From Mycolicibacterium chitae (lineage in GTDB: Bacteria; Actinomycetota; Actinomycetes; Mycobacteriales; Mycobacteriaceae), in NCBI RefSeq assembly GCF_900637205.1, contig NZ_LR134355.1, positions 1 through 64,000 of the forward strand: a stretch of 64,000 nt of DNA, read 5' to 3'. The position numbers and the translations under genes are program-made. Positions 35,457-42,931 of this stretch are shown here, in pieces (positions within the stretch are counted from its first letter, which is position 1; the number at the start of each line of letters is the position of its first letter). The notes under the pieces are model-generated. The model was not told the origin of the DNA, searched no databases, and saw only the letters and a list, made by a program, of their open reading frames with translations.

Positions 35457-36620
35457 ATGCCCACTTCTGCCCGCTGCCGCCTGACCGCCGCCCTCTCCGC
35501 GGCCACGCTCGCACTCGGCCTCACCGCCTGCGGCTCGACCGAATCAGCGCCCAGCGTCGCCGAGCCCGACTGGGACGCCCTGAGCCACGACGAGCTCGTC
35601 GCCCTCGCCGAAGCGGAGGGCAGCGTCTCGGTGTATGCGTTCACCAGCCGCATCGCCTCGATCGAAGAGTCCTTCGAATCCACCTACCCCGGCATCGACG
35701 TTGTCGCCGCCGACATCTCGTCGACCGAACTGATCACCCGGCTGGCCAGCGAGCACCGTGCGGGCAGCGCGACCGCGGACGTCGCCTACGTCTCCGATGC
35801 CCCGGTGGTGGTGACCGAACTCCTCGCCGACGGGGTATTGGAGCCCTACGTTCCGCAGCGCGTCAGCGCGGCACTGCCCGCGGAGTTCCGGGAGCCACTG
35901 GTGGCCAACCGGTTATCCACCAAGGTGCTGATGTACAACGAGGAGGCCCATCCGGACGGCCCGCCGGTGCAGAACCTCTGGGAGCTCACCGAACCCGCGT
36001 GGACGGGCCGGGTCATGATGGTCGACCCGAACGTCCGTGGCGACTACCTGGATCTGGTGACCGAAATGTCGCTGCGCGCCGAGGAAATGGCGCAGGCCTA
36101 TCAGGCGCACTTCGGCCGCGAGATCGTCCTGGACGAGGGCGTCGAAGACGCCGGCCTGCAGTACATCGCGGACCTGTACGCCAACGACGCGGTCCTCGTC
36201 GACGACACGGATACCGTCAACTCGTCGGTGGGCACCCTCGGCCAGGCCAGCCCGCCGGTCGGCTTCACGTCGTACTCGGATCGCCGCGACAACGAGGACG
36301 AGGGCTGGGCGCTGCAGGTGGCCTCCGGCGTCGCGCCGTCACCGGGCATCGTCTTCCCGGCGATGCTCGGCATCACCGCGAAGGCCCAGAATCCGGCGGC
36401 GGCCCGATTGCTGATCGATTACATGATGGGTGACGACACCGAAACCGGCGGAGCGGGTTTCGAACCGTTCTACGTCGCCGGGGACTACCCGACCCGTGAG
36501 GACGTCGTCGCACCGGCCGATGCGCTGTCCCTCGAGGACCTCGACGCGTGGTCCATCGATCCGCAGGCCTCGGCCGAGCGGCGCTCGGAAGTGGCTGACT
36601 TCCTGCTCACGATCCAGTGA
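35457..36620 (+). CDS. ABC transporter substrate-binding lipoprotein (Fe3+/phosphonate-type)
   Basis: A 387-residue lipoprotein with signal peptide and lipobox LTAC (Cys25). The mature part belongs to the FbpA/AEP-type periplasmic binding family: EGSVSVYAFTSRIASIEESF, TRLASEHRAGSATADVAYVSD, and the domain with LWELTEPAWTGRVMMVDP. The family covers ferric iron, 2-aminoethylphosphonate and related anions. GGAGG sits ahead of ATG 35457. Its stop overlaps the permease start. The RpiR regulator and downstream phosphatase favour a phosphorylated or phosphonate substrate over iron; this is inference. Confidence 0.88.
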   Translation: MPTSARCRLTAALSAATLALGLTACGSTESAPSVAEPDWDALSHDELVALAEAEGSVSVYAFTSRIASIEESFESTYPGIDVVAADISSTELITRLASEHRAGSATADVAYVSDAPVVVTELLADGVLEPYVPQRVSAALPAEFREPLVANRLSTKVLMYNEEAHPDGPPVQNLWELTEPAWTGRVMMVDPNVRGDYLDLVTEMSLRAEEMAQAYQAHFGREIVLDEGVEDAGLQYIADLYANDAVLVDDTDTVNSSVGTLGQASPPVGFTSYSDRRDNEDEGWALQVASGVAPSPGIVFPAMLGITAKAQNPAAARLLIDYMMGDDTETGGAGFEPFYVAGDYPTREDVVAPADALSLEDLDAWSIDPQASAERRSEVADFLLTIQ

Positions 36621-38356
36621 GATCTACCCGACGTCGGGCGTCGGCCACGGCCCGACGCCCGATCGTGTGGCTCGCCGCCGGCGTCATCGCGGTGCTCGCG
36701 GTGTTGGTCGCCGCGCCGCTGGCCGGACTCGTTGCCCGAACGCTGGATTCGGACGCCGACGGCGTCTGGGCCGACGTCTTCAGCAGTCCGCTGTCGGCCA
36801 ACCTGCTCTGGCAGCCGCTGACCAACTCGCTGCTGATGGGTCTGGGCACCGGCATCGGTGCGACGGTCCTGGGAGCGTTCCTGGCGTGGGTGGTCGTGCT
36901 CAGCGACGTCCCCGGCCGACGGGTGATCGGGGTGCTCGCCGCGGTGCCCTTCGCCCTGCCGAGTTTCGCGATCGCGTTGGCCTGGGAGAGCGTCTTTCGC
37001 AACGATCGACTCGGTGGCACACCGGGACTGCTGTCCGCGCTGGGCGTGGCCGTCCCCGATGTGCTGTCCTGGGGCGCCGTGCCGACAGTGCTGGTGCTGA
37101 CGGCACACTACTATTCGCTGTCCTTCGTCATCGTCTCGGCCGCACTGTGGGGCGTCGGCGGCGACCTGGTGGCCGCGGCCGAACTCACCGGTGCGTCACG
37201 CCTGCGGGTGGCGACACGAATCGTGTTGCCCGCCATCGCCCCCGCGCTGCTGTCGGGGTTCCTGCTCGCCTTCGCCGAGGGCGTCAGCAACTTCGCTGTG
37301 CCGGCGCTGTTGGGGTTGCCAGTGCGCTTCCAAACTCTCAGCACGCGGCTCTACGGTGCGATCGCCACCGGCGACGCGGCGCGCGGCTACGCCCTGTCGA
37401 TAGTGCTCGTCGTGGTGGCCGGCATGGTGTTGTGGGCCGGCAATCGCGCGACTCGCGGCCGGTCGTTCGAAACCATCACCGGCAAGGCATCACGTCCCCG
37501 CCGGGTGGTCACGGGTGCCTGGCGCTGGCCGCTGTTCTGCACGGCGTCCCTGTTGGTGGCGGTCACTGCGATCGTGCCGGGCATCGTCCTGGTGGTATCC
37601 ACGGTGTTGCGCCGCACCAACTCCTTCAGCGGCGGGTTCACGTGGCACTACTGGCTGGGCGAATCGGACTCGTCGATCGCGCAGGGTATGCGTGGGGTAT
37701 TGCGCGACCCCGTGGTGCTGTCCGCCCTGCAGAACACCGTGCTGCTGGGCCTCGCCGTCGCCGTGGGCGCGGGGTTGCTGGGGCTGCTCGGGGCGTATGT
37801 CGTCCGCCGGATCGTTCGGCCGCCGCTGGTGGGTGCGACGATCGGATTCCTCTCTTACGTACCGTTTCTCATCCCCGGCGTGGCGTTCGGCGCTGCGTTC
37901 ATCGCGCTGTTCGGTGCGCCGATCGGGCCGCTGCCCTCCCTGTACGGCACGTTCGCGATTCTCGTGCTGGCGGGGGTGGCGGCCAGCGTGCCGTTCGCCT
38001 TCCAGACATCCCGCGCCGCCCTCGGGCAGGTATCCGGCGAACTGGAAGAGGCGGCGGTCCTGACCGGGGCGAGCGGACCGCGTCGATTCGGGCGGATCAC
38101 CGCGCCGCTGGTATCGCGCGGTGTCCTGGGCGGCGGTGTGCTGGTGTTCGTCACCATGGTCCGGGATCTGTCCCTGGTGGTGCTGTTGGTAACTCCCGCG
38201 ACGCCACTGCTGGCGACCATGACCTACCGCTTCGCCTCGGAGGGTTTCACCCAGCACGCCAACGCGATCACCGTCGTCATCGCCACGATCTCGGTTGTGG
38301 CGACCATATTCGCGCGCCGGCTCTCCGACGCCAGACCAACAGGATCCACGTCATGA
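36617..38356 (+). CDS. ABC transporter permease, fused double-permease (FbpB-like)
   Basis: A 579-residue membrane protein made of two BPD_transp_1 permease halves in one chain, each with an EAA loop: AAAELTGASRLRVATRIVLP in the first half and EEAAVLTGASGPRRFGRITA in the second. About twelve membrane segments are visible. It starts at GTG 36617 in a GTGA overlap with the binding protein. The fused layout is typical of Fe3+ and AEP importers and pairs with a single ATPase. Confidence 0.9.
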   Translation: MRSTRRRASATARRPIVWLAAGVIAVLAVLVAAPLAGLVARTLDSDADGVWADVFSSPLSANLLWQPLTNSLLMGLGTGIGATVLGAFLAWVVVLSDVPGRRVIGVLAAVPFALPSFAIALAWESVFRNDRLGGTPGLLSALGVAVPDVLSWGAVPTVLVLTAHYYSLSFVIVSAALWGVGGDLVAAAELTGASRLRVATRIVLPAIAPALLSGFLLAFAEGVSNFAVPALLGLPVRFQTLSTRLYGAIATGDAARGYALSIVLVVVAGMVLWAGNRATRGRSFETITGKASRPRRVVTGAWRWPLFCTASLLVAVTAIVPGIVLVVSTVLRRTNSFSGGFTWHYWLGESDSSIAQGMRGVLRDPVVLSALQNTVLLGLAVAVGAGLLGLLGAYVVRRIVRPPLVGATIGFLSYVPFLIPGVAFGAAFIALFGAPIGPLPSLYGTFAILVLAGVAASVPFAFQTSRAALGQVSGELEEAAVLTGASGPRRFGRITAPLVSRGVLGGGVLVFVTMVRDLSLVVLLVTPATPLLATMTYRFASEGFTQHANAITVVIATISVVATIFARRLSDARPTGSTS

Positions 38357-39408
38357 CCCACCTTCAGATCGCCGGTCTCCACAAGCGGTTCGGCGAGCAC
38401 ACCGCGCTGCACGGTGTCGACATCGATCTCCCGGCCGGCGCGTTCCTGGTGCTGCTCGGCCCCTCGGGCTGCGGTAAGACGACCACTCTGCGCATACTGG
38501 CCGGTCTGGAGTCACCGACCCGCGGGACGATCCGGATCGGTGACCGGGTCGTGGTGGACACCGCGGCCGGCATCGAGGTCCCGGCCGCCAAGCGAGGCCT
38601 GGGCATGGTGTTCCAGAGTTACGCGCTGTGGCCGCATATGACGGTGCGGGGCAACATCGAATGGCCGCTGCGGGTGGCGGGCTGGACCCGCGCCGACCGC
38701 GCACGTCGGATTGGTGAGGTACTCGAGTCGCTGGAGATCGCGAACCTCGCCGACCGCCATCCGGCGCAGATCTCCGGGGGACAGCAACAACGGGTGGCGA
38801 TCGCTCGCACGATCGCCCCTCGGCCAGGGGTGCTGTTGTTCGACGAACCGCTGTCGAACCTGGACGCCCGGTTGCGGGTCGAGACCCGCGCCGAGATCGT
38901 CCGGATGCACAGGATCACCGGAGCCACCAGTGTTTACGTCATCCACGACCAGACCGAGGCGCTCGCGATGGCCAGCCATATTGCCGTCATGCGCGACGGC
39001 AGGGTCGAGCAGTTCGGCACCCCCACCGAACTGCTCGAGCGGCCCGCGACCGCCTTCGTCGCCTCGTTCCTCGGCACTCCGCCCGCCGTGCTGCTCGGCG
39101 GCGACATCGTCGATGGCGCCTTGGTGCGCGATGGTGTGCCCTTGGTCCCCCGGGCGGAGCGCGGGTGGCGCGTGATGTACCGGCCGCAGGATCTCAGGCT
39201 GCATGACCACGGCCCGCTGGCCTTCGAGGTGCTGGAATCGACGCCGATCGCCAGCCGCCACCTGGTGACCGGGCTGGTGGGGGAGGACCGGGTGTCGGTG
39301 GTGACGGACGTACCGGCGGTCGCCGGCGACCGGACGGGATTGGCGTTACCACCCGGTCCCGCAGGTGTTTTCGATGCCGCGGGGCAGCTTCGGGAGGCAG
39401 GCAAGTGA
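38353..39408 (+). CDS. ABC transporter ATP-binding protein (FbpC/PhnT-like)
   Basis: A 351-residue ATPase from ATG 38353, overlapping the permease stop in ATGA. Walker A GPSGCGKTT, Q-loop MVFQSYALWPHMTV, signature QISGGQQQRVAIAR, Walker B VLLFDEPLSNLD and switch His in VIHDQTEAL are all present. A C-terminal TOBE-like regulatory domain follows from about residue 240 (GWRVMYRPQDLRLHDHGPLA). This is the MalK/FbpC-type arrangement, distinct from the short TauB-like ATPase upstream. Confidence 0.92.
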   Translation: MTHLQIAGLHKRFGEHTALHGVDIDLPAGAFLVLLGPSGCGKTTTLRILAGLESPTRGTIRIGDRVVVDTAAGIEVPAAKRGLGMVFQSYALWPHMTVRGNIEWPLRVAGWTRADRARRIGEVLESLEIANLADRHPAQISGGQQQRVAIARTIAPRPGVLLFDEPLSNLDARLRVETRAEIVRMHRITGATSVYVIHDQTEALAMASHIAVMRDGRVEQFGTPTELLERPATAFVASFLGTPPAVLLGGDIVDGALVRDGVPLVPRAERGWRVMYRPQDLRLHDHGPLAFEVLESTPIASRHLVTGLVGEDRVSVVTDVPAVAGDRTGLALPPGPAGVFDAAGQLREAGK

Positions 39409-39974
39409 CGACGTTACTATTGCTGCGGCATGGTGCGACCGAGTGGACCCAGCTGCGACGCCTCCAGGGCCGCACCGACATCGACCTCTCCGCCGACGGC
39501 CGGCAAGCCGTCCGCGAACTGGCACCCGTGATCGAGGCGTGGCGGCCCCGCACCGTCATCTGCTCGCCGCTGTCGCGCACCCGGTCCACGGCCGCGCTGC
39601 TCGGGGCCCGCGACGTCGTCGTCGACGAACGGTGGGCGGAGGCGGGATTGGGGCAGTGGGAAGGTCTCACCCCTGACGTGATCGGAGACGACTACTTGCA
39701 CTGGCGCGGCGGGGTACTGGTGCCCCCGTTGGGCGAGACGCCTGAGGTGGTGACTGCCCGGACGACGGCCGCGGTCCACGATGCGACCGCACAGCCCGGC
39801 CCGGTCCTGGTCGTCACCCACGGCGGCGTCATCCGTGCGGTGCTCGCGCAGTTCATCGGGCTGTCCACCGGACGGCTGGTGCCCGTCGCGGCACCCAGCA
39901 TCACCGCGCTCGACGTCGACCCCGACGGCTCAGCCCGGTTGCGCGCGCTCAACGTTGCCGCTCGGCCCGGCTAG
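39405..39974 (+). CDS. Histidine phosphatase superfamily protein
   Basis: A 189-residue enzyme of the phosphoglycerate-mutase-like branch. The phosphorylated His is in LLRHGATEWT, with Arg in RTRSTAALL, Glu near AEAGLGQWEGL, and the second catalytic His in VVTHGGVIRA. It starts at GTG 39405 overlapping the ATPase stop, making it the last gene of the importer operon. A broad-specificity phosphatase placed here suggests that the imported compound is dephosphorylated in the cytoplasm; the substrate is unknown. Confidence 0.9.
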   Translation: MTTLLLLRHGATEWTQLRRLQGRTDIDLSADGRQAVRELAPVIEAWRPRTVICSPLSRTRSTAALLGARDVVVDERWAEAGLGQWEGLTPDVIGDDYLHWRGGVLVPPLGETPEVVTARTTAAVHDATAQPGPVLVVTHGGVIRAVLAQFIGLSTGRLVPVAAPSITALDVDPDGSARLRALNVAARPG

Positions 39975-40003
39975 GCCGTCCCGCGTTGAGATGCGTCGGC
40001 GGA

Positions 40004-41248
40004 TCAGGAGGGCAACGTGAATTTGCCCCGATTACCCACGGCGCGACCGTCCTTGATCACCAGCAGAATGTTGTCGGGCTCGCCGACGGTGTCGATGGCG
40101 TCGAGCGGATTCCCGCGTACCACAACCAGATCGGCGAGCTTGCCGGCCTCGATGGTGCCCAGCGTGTCGGCCACCCCGCACAGTTCGGCCGAGGTGCTGG
40201 TGCCGGCCACGATCGCCTGCATCGGGGTCAGCCCGCCGAACTTGACCAGGAGCCCGAGTTCCTTGAGGTTGGCGCCGTGATCGGGGGACAGGCCCGCGTC
40301 GGTGCCCACCGCGATCTTGATCCCGGCCGCCGCCGAGGCGGCAATCGAATCATGCGCCATGGCATGCCATTTCGCGCTCTTGGCAGCACCGGCAGGGGAT
40401 GCGGTCACCGGCACCATCGTCTCGAGCAGGGTCGGCACCAGGTAGGTGCCCTGAGCGACCATCTGGTGGCGTAGCTCGTCGTCGAGGGCGTAGCCGTGTT
40501 CGATGCTGTGCACCCCGGCCTCGACCGCCGCCCGGACCCCCGCGTAGCCGATGGCGTGGGCGGCCACCGGTCTGCCGCCGTAGTTCTGGCCCTCCTCGAC
40601 GATCGCGGCAATCATGTCGCGCCGCATCCCCAGCCAGGTCGGGTCGTCGTTGGGGGAGGAGACGCCGCCGCTGGAGGCGACCTTGATGACGTCGGCACCC
40701 TGGCGGATCAGGTCGCGCGTGCGAAGTCGCGCGGCGTCGACGGAGTCCACCAACGATCCGCCCACCAGCGGGGTCAGGTCGATCCCGGAGGGCAGGTGGA
40801 AGTCCGCGTGCCCGGAGGTCTGGCTGAGCATGTTGATCGCCACCAGCAGCCGCGGACCTTCGATCAGTCCCGCGGCGACGGCCTCCCGCACGCCGGTGTC
40901 GATGCCCATCAGGTCGCGTGCGGAGGTCACGCCGTTCTCGAGTGTCACCCGAAGCCGCGCGATCAGCTGGAAATACGCATACGACGGGGGATGTAGCGCA
41001 AGCTCTAGTGGGCTGCCGCTGGTTCCGGGCAGGCGGAAGTGCACGTGGCAGTCGAAGAAGCCGGGGCACAGCGCGTTGCCCGCCAGGTCGACGTGCGTGG
41101 CGTCCGTCGGCACCTTGTCGGCGGGCAGGTCGGCGCTTGCTCCGACCCAGGTGATGGTGGTGTCGTCGACCAGGACCGATGCGTTGGGCACCGGATCGGC
41201 GCCGGTGCCGTCGATCAGGGTGGCGTTGTGCAGCAGGAGGCTTGTCAT
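40004..41248 (-). CDS. Metal-dependent amidohydrolase (imidazolonepropionase/prolidase-like)
   Basis: A 414-residue cytoplasmic hydrolase of the amidohydrolase superfamily, starting at ATG 41248 with GGAGG-poor context; upstream in-frame codons are ignored. Metal ligands are visible in GFFDCHVHF (HxH), a Lys in GADVIKVASSGG, His in VAAHAIGYAG and EHGYALDDEL, and Asp in VGTDAGLSPDHG. The N- and C-terminal composite beta domains (LLLHNATLIDGTG and GKLADLVVVRGNPLDAI) are intact. The group acts on peptides, lactams and drug-like amides; the exact substrate cannot be read. It converges on the phosphatase gene. Confidence 0.88.
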   Translation of the reverse strand: MTSLLLHNATLIDGTGADPVPNASVLVDDTTITWVGASADLPADKVPTDATHVDLAGNALCPGFFDCHVHFRLPGTSGSPLELALHPPSYAYFQLIARLRVTLENGVTSARDLMGIDTGVREAVAAGLIEGPRLLVAINMLSQTSGHADFHLPSGIDLTPLVGGSLVDSVDAARLRTRDLIRQGADVIKVASSGGVSSPNDDPTWLGMRRDMIAAIVEEGQNYGGRPVAAHAIGYAGVRAAVEAGVHSIEHGYALDDELRHQMVAQGTYLVPTLLETMVPVTASPAGAAKSAKWHAMAHDSIAASAAAGIKIAVGTDAGLSPDHGANLKELGLLVKFGGLTPMQAIVAGTSTSAELCGVADTLGTIEAGKLADLVVVRGNPLDAIDTVGEPDNILLVIKDGRAVGNRGKFTLPS

Positions 41249-41424
41249 GGTGGTGCCAACTCCACCAACTTCCGCGGCGGGGCGCAATCGGCCACGCCGG
41301 GTCGGTCGGTCGGTCGGTCGCGGAGGAGCGGACCCAAGCCAGGCGCGGGTAGCCCCGGGGTGTCGGAGCGGATCACTAGACTCGGGTTACTGGGCTGGGG
41401 AGACCACATGGGGGATGGTGCGCG

Positions 41425-42216
41425 ATGAGCAAGAAGGATTCGTCCTCCAATGTCCTCGGCGGGATCATCTTCGTCATCGTCGTGCTCGTGGCGCTGATCC
41501 CGAAACCGGTGTGGATCTTCCTCGGCGTCATCGCCGCACTCTCGGCGTTCTTCGGGTTGGTGTATTGGATCGTCATCACCTACGAGAAATGGCATGCCGC
41601 CGCACAGGAGCGTGCCCGCGCAGAGCAGGCGGCCATGGTCGCGGCCGCCAAGCGGGAACGCGAGGAGCGGGCCCGTCGGGAGAAACAACACCGCCTCGAC
41701 ACGCTAGGTAAGGACAACGCGGCGCGCGTCGAGGCGGCGCTGAGCGCCGTCAAACGGGTGACCGGGTCGGAAGCCGCCCGGGCGGGCTGGCTCGGGGACG
41801 TCGACTTCGGCCCCGACATCGAGGGGATCACCGACAGTTTCCAGAAGGCACACGCGCTGCGGGGAGTCGCCGACAGACTGTCGGCATTGGACAAACCGAG
41901 TGCGGACGACCGCAAGATCCTCGCGGAGGCCAAGACCACGATTGCCAACCTGGAAAGCGTTGCCCGACAACGCGTCGAGCTCATCCAGAAGTGCGCCACG
42001 GAAGCGCAACTGATCGACAAATCGCTGCAGACCGAGCGAGAAGACGCCCGAGTTGCCGAGCAGCGGGCCGAGTTGCACGCGAAACTCAGCGCCATGCTGT
42101 ACGGGATCGAGGCAGCGCCGGACAATACGCCCGCCGACTCGGCCGTCGATGCGGTGATGGCCCGCGTGCAGGCGTACCGGGAGATCAAGAACCAGATCCA
42201 GCTGGCGCGTGAGTAA
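41425..42216 (+). CDS. Hypothetical membrane-anchored coiled-coil protein
   Basis: A 263-residue protein with two N-terminal membrane segments (about 10-26 and 29-50, VLGGIIFVIVVLVALIP and IFLGVIAALSAFFGLVYWIV). A strongly charged coiled-coil helix follows (ERARAEQAAMVAAAKREREE, RARREKQHRLDTLG), then a mostly helical domain with DVDFGPDIEGITDSFQKAHA and RQRVELIQKCATEAQLIDKS. I do not recognise a named family. The layout suggests a cytoplasmic helical domain tethered to the membrane. The gene stands alone between divergent or convergent neighbours. Confidence 0.75.
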   Translation: MSKKDSSSNVLGGIIFVIVVLVALIPKPVWIFLGVIAALSAFFGLVYWIVITYEKWHAAAQERARAEQAAMVAAAKREREERARREKQHRLDTLGKDNAARVEAALSAVKRVTGSEAARAGWLGDVDFGPDIEGITDSFQKAHALRGVADRLSALDKPSADDRKILAEAKTTIANLESVARQRVELIQKCATEAQLIDKSLQTEREDARVAEQRAELHAKLSAMLYGIEAAPDNTPADSAVDAVMARVQAYREIKNQIQLARE

Positions 42217-42260
42217 GGGTCTTATCGGTACCAGGCGTTTCGCAGAGAACGCGCGGGAGT

Positions 42261-42803
42261 TCAGCGGGTGAGTTCGGCGCGGACGTCTTGTTCATCGGCG
42301 CCGCGGTCCTTCGTGATGCGGTGATCGCCGGCATTGCGGCACTCCCCGAGGATCTCGACGTAGCCGTAATCCGGGTGGTCGGGATTGGGTGTCACGATCG
42401 CCATCACCCTGCCGAGATGCAGTGTGCGGCCATAGTGGTGCTTGTCTTTCGGGGACTCGTCGGCCCACCCGTCCGCTTGCATGGCCGCGACGATCTGCTC
42501 GACGTAAGTCCGGTGGTTCACGCCTGCGGGGAAGGTGAATCCCATCCCCACACGACCCCGAAACGGAGCGAACCCCTGATCCGTGCACGAGGCGTAGCGA
42601 AAGTCCGCGCCGCGCAGTTGCAGGTCCACCGCGTGGACGAGCCGTTTGGCCGGGTCGACGACCTGCGTGCGGGTCTCTGCGTCGGTCATCTCCGACCCGT
42701 CGAGGTGAGGCTTGCCCTCGCACGCTGCGAGCAGCAGAGCGCTGGACATAGCAGCGACGGCCAACGCGATGCGGGTTGCGCCAACCTGCGGAGCCGGTGC
42801 CAC
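42261..42803 (-). CDS. Putative lipoprotein (LppJ-like)
   Basis: A 180-residue exported protein starting with GTG 42803. The signal peptide ends in the lipobox LLLAAC (Cys28). The mature part has RLVHAVDLQLRGADFRYASC, VGMGFTFPAGVNHRTYVEQI and GYVEILGECRNAGDHR, with two further cysteines that could form a disulphide. It resembles small mycobacterial lipoproteins of the LppJ kind, but that link is from memory and weak. It converges on the coiled-coil membrane gene and is divergent from the HNH gene. Function unknown. Confidence 0.75.
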   Translation of the reverse strand: MAPAPQVGATRIALAVAAMSSALLLAACEGKPHLDGSEMTDAETRTQVVDPAKRLVHAVDLQLRGADFRYASCTDQGFAPFRGRVGMGFTFPAGVNHRTYVEQIVAAMQADGWADESPKDKHHYGRTLHLGRVMAIVTPNPDHPDYGYVEILGECRNAGDHRITKDRGADEQDVRAELTR

Positions 42804-42912
42804 AGTCGCCCAGTGTCTCAGCTCGAGCTGTCCGGCCTGGACGACGGACGAGATTTCTCTTACTGAATTCTTATTTTCTGGTCTTGGCCGGGAGCCGTTT
42901 CTTGTCGGTCCA

Positions 42913-42928
42913 TCGAACTAGTGTTCGA
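42913..42928 (+). promoter_or_regulatory. LexA (SOS) box
   Basis: TCGAACTAGTGTTCGA is a perfect palindrome and an exact match to the mycobacterial LexA site TCGAAC-N4-GTTCGA. It ends 3 bases before the ATG of the HNH gene, so bound LexA would cover the start region. This position leaves no room for a normal ribosome site and points to a leaderless transcript. Confidence 0.92.
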
Positions 42929-42931
42929 GTC

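Noticed and set aside
35913..35921. TTATCCACC resembling a DnaA box
   Set aside because: One mismatch, inside a coding region, fixed by codons.
36430..39408. A 992-codon open frame across the double permease and ATPase
   Set aside because: Its first part is a shadow of the FbpB-like permease in another frame, rich in Arg and Gly; only the last 351 codons from 38353 are a recognisable protein.
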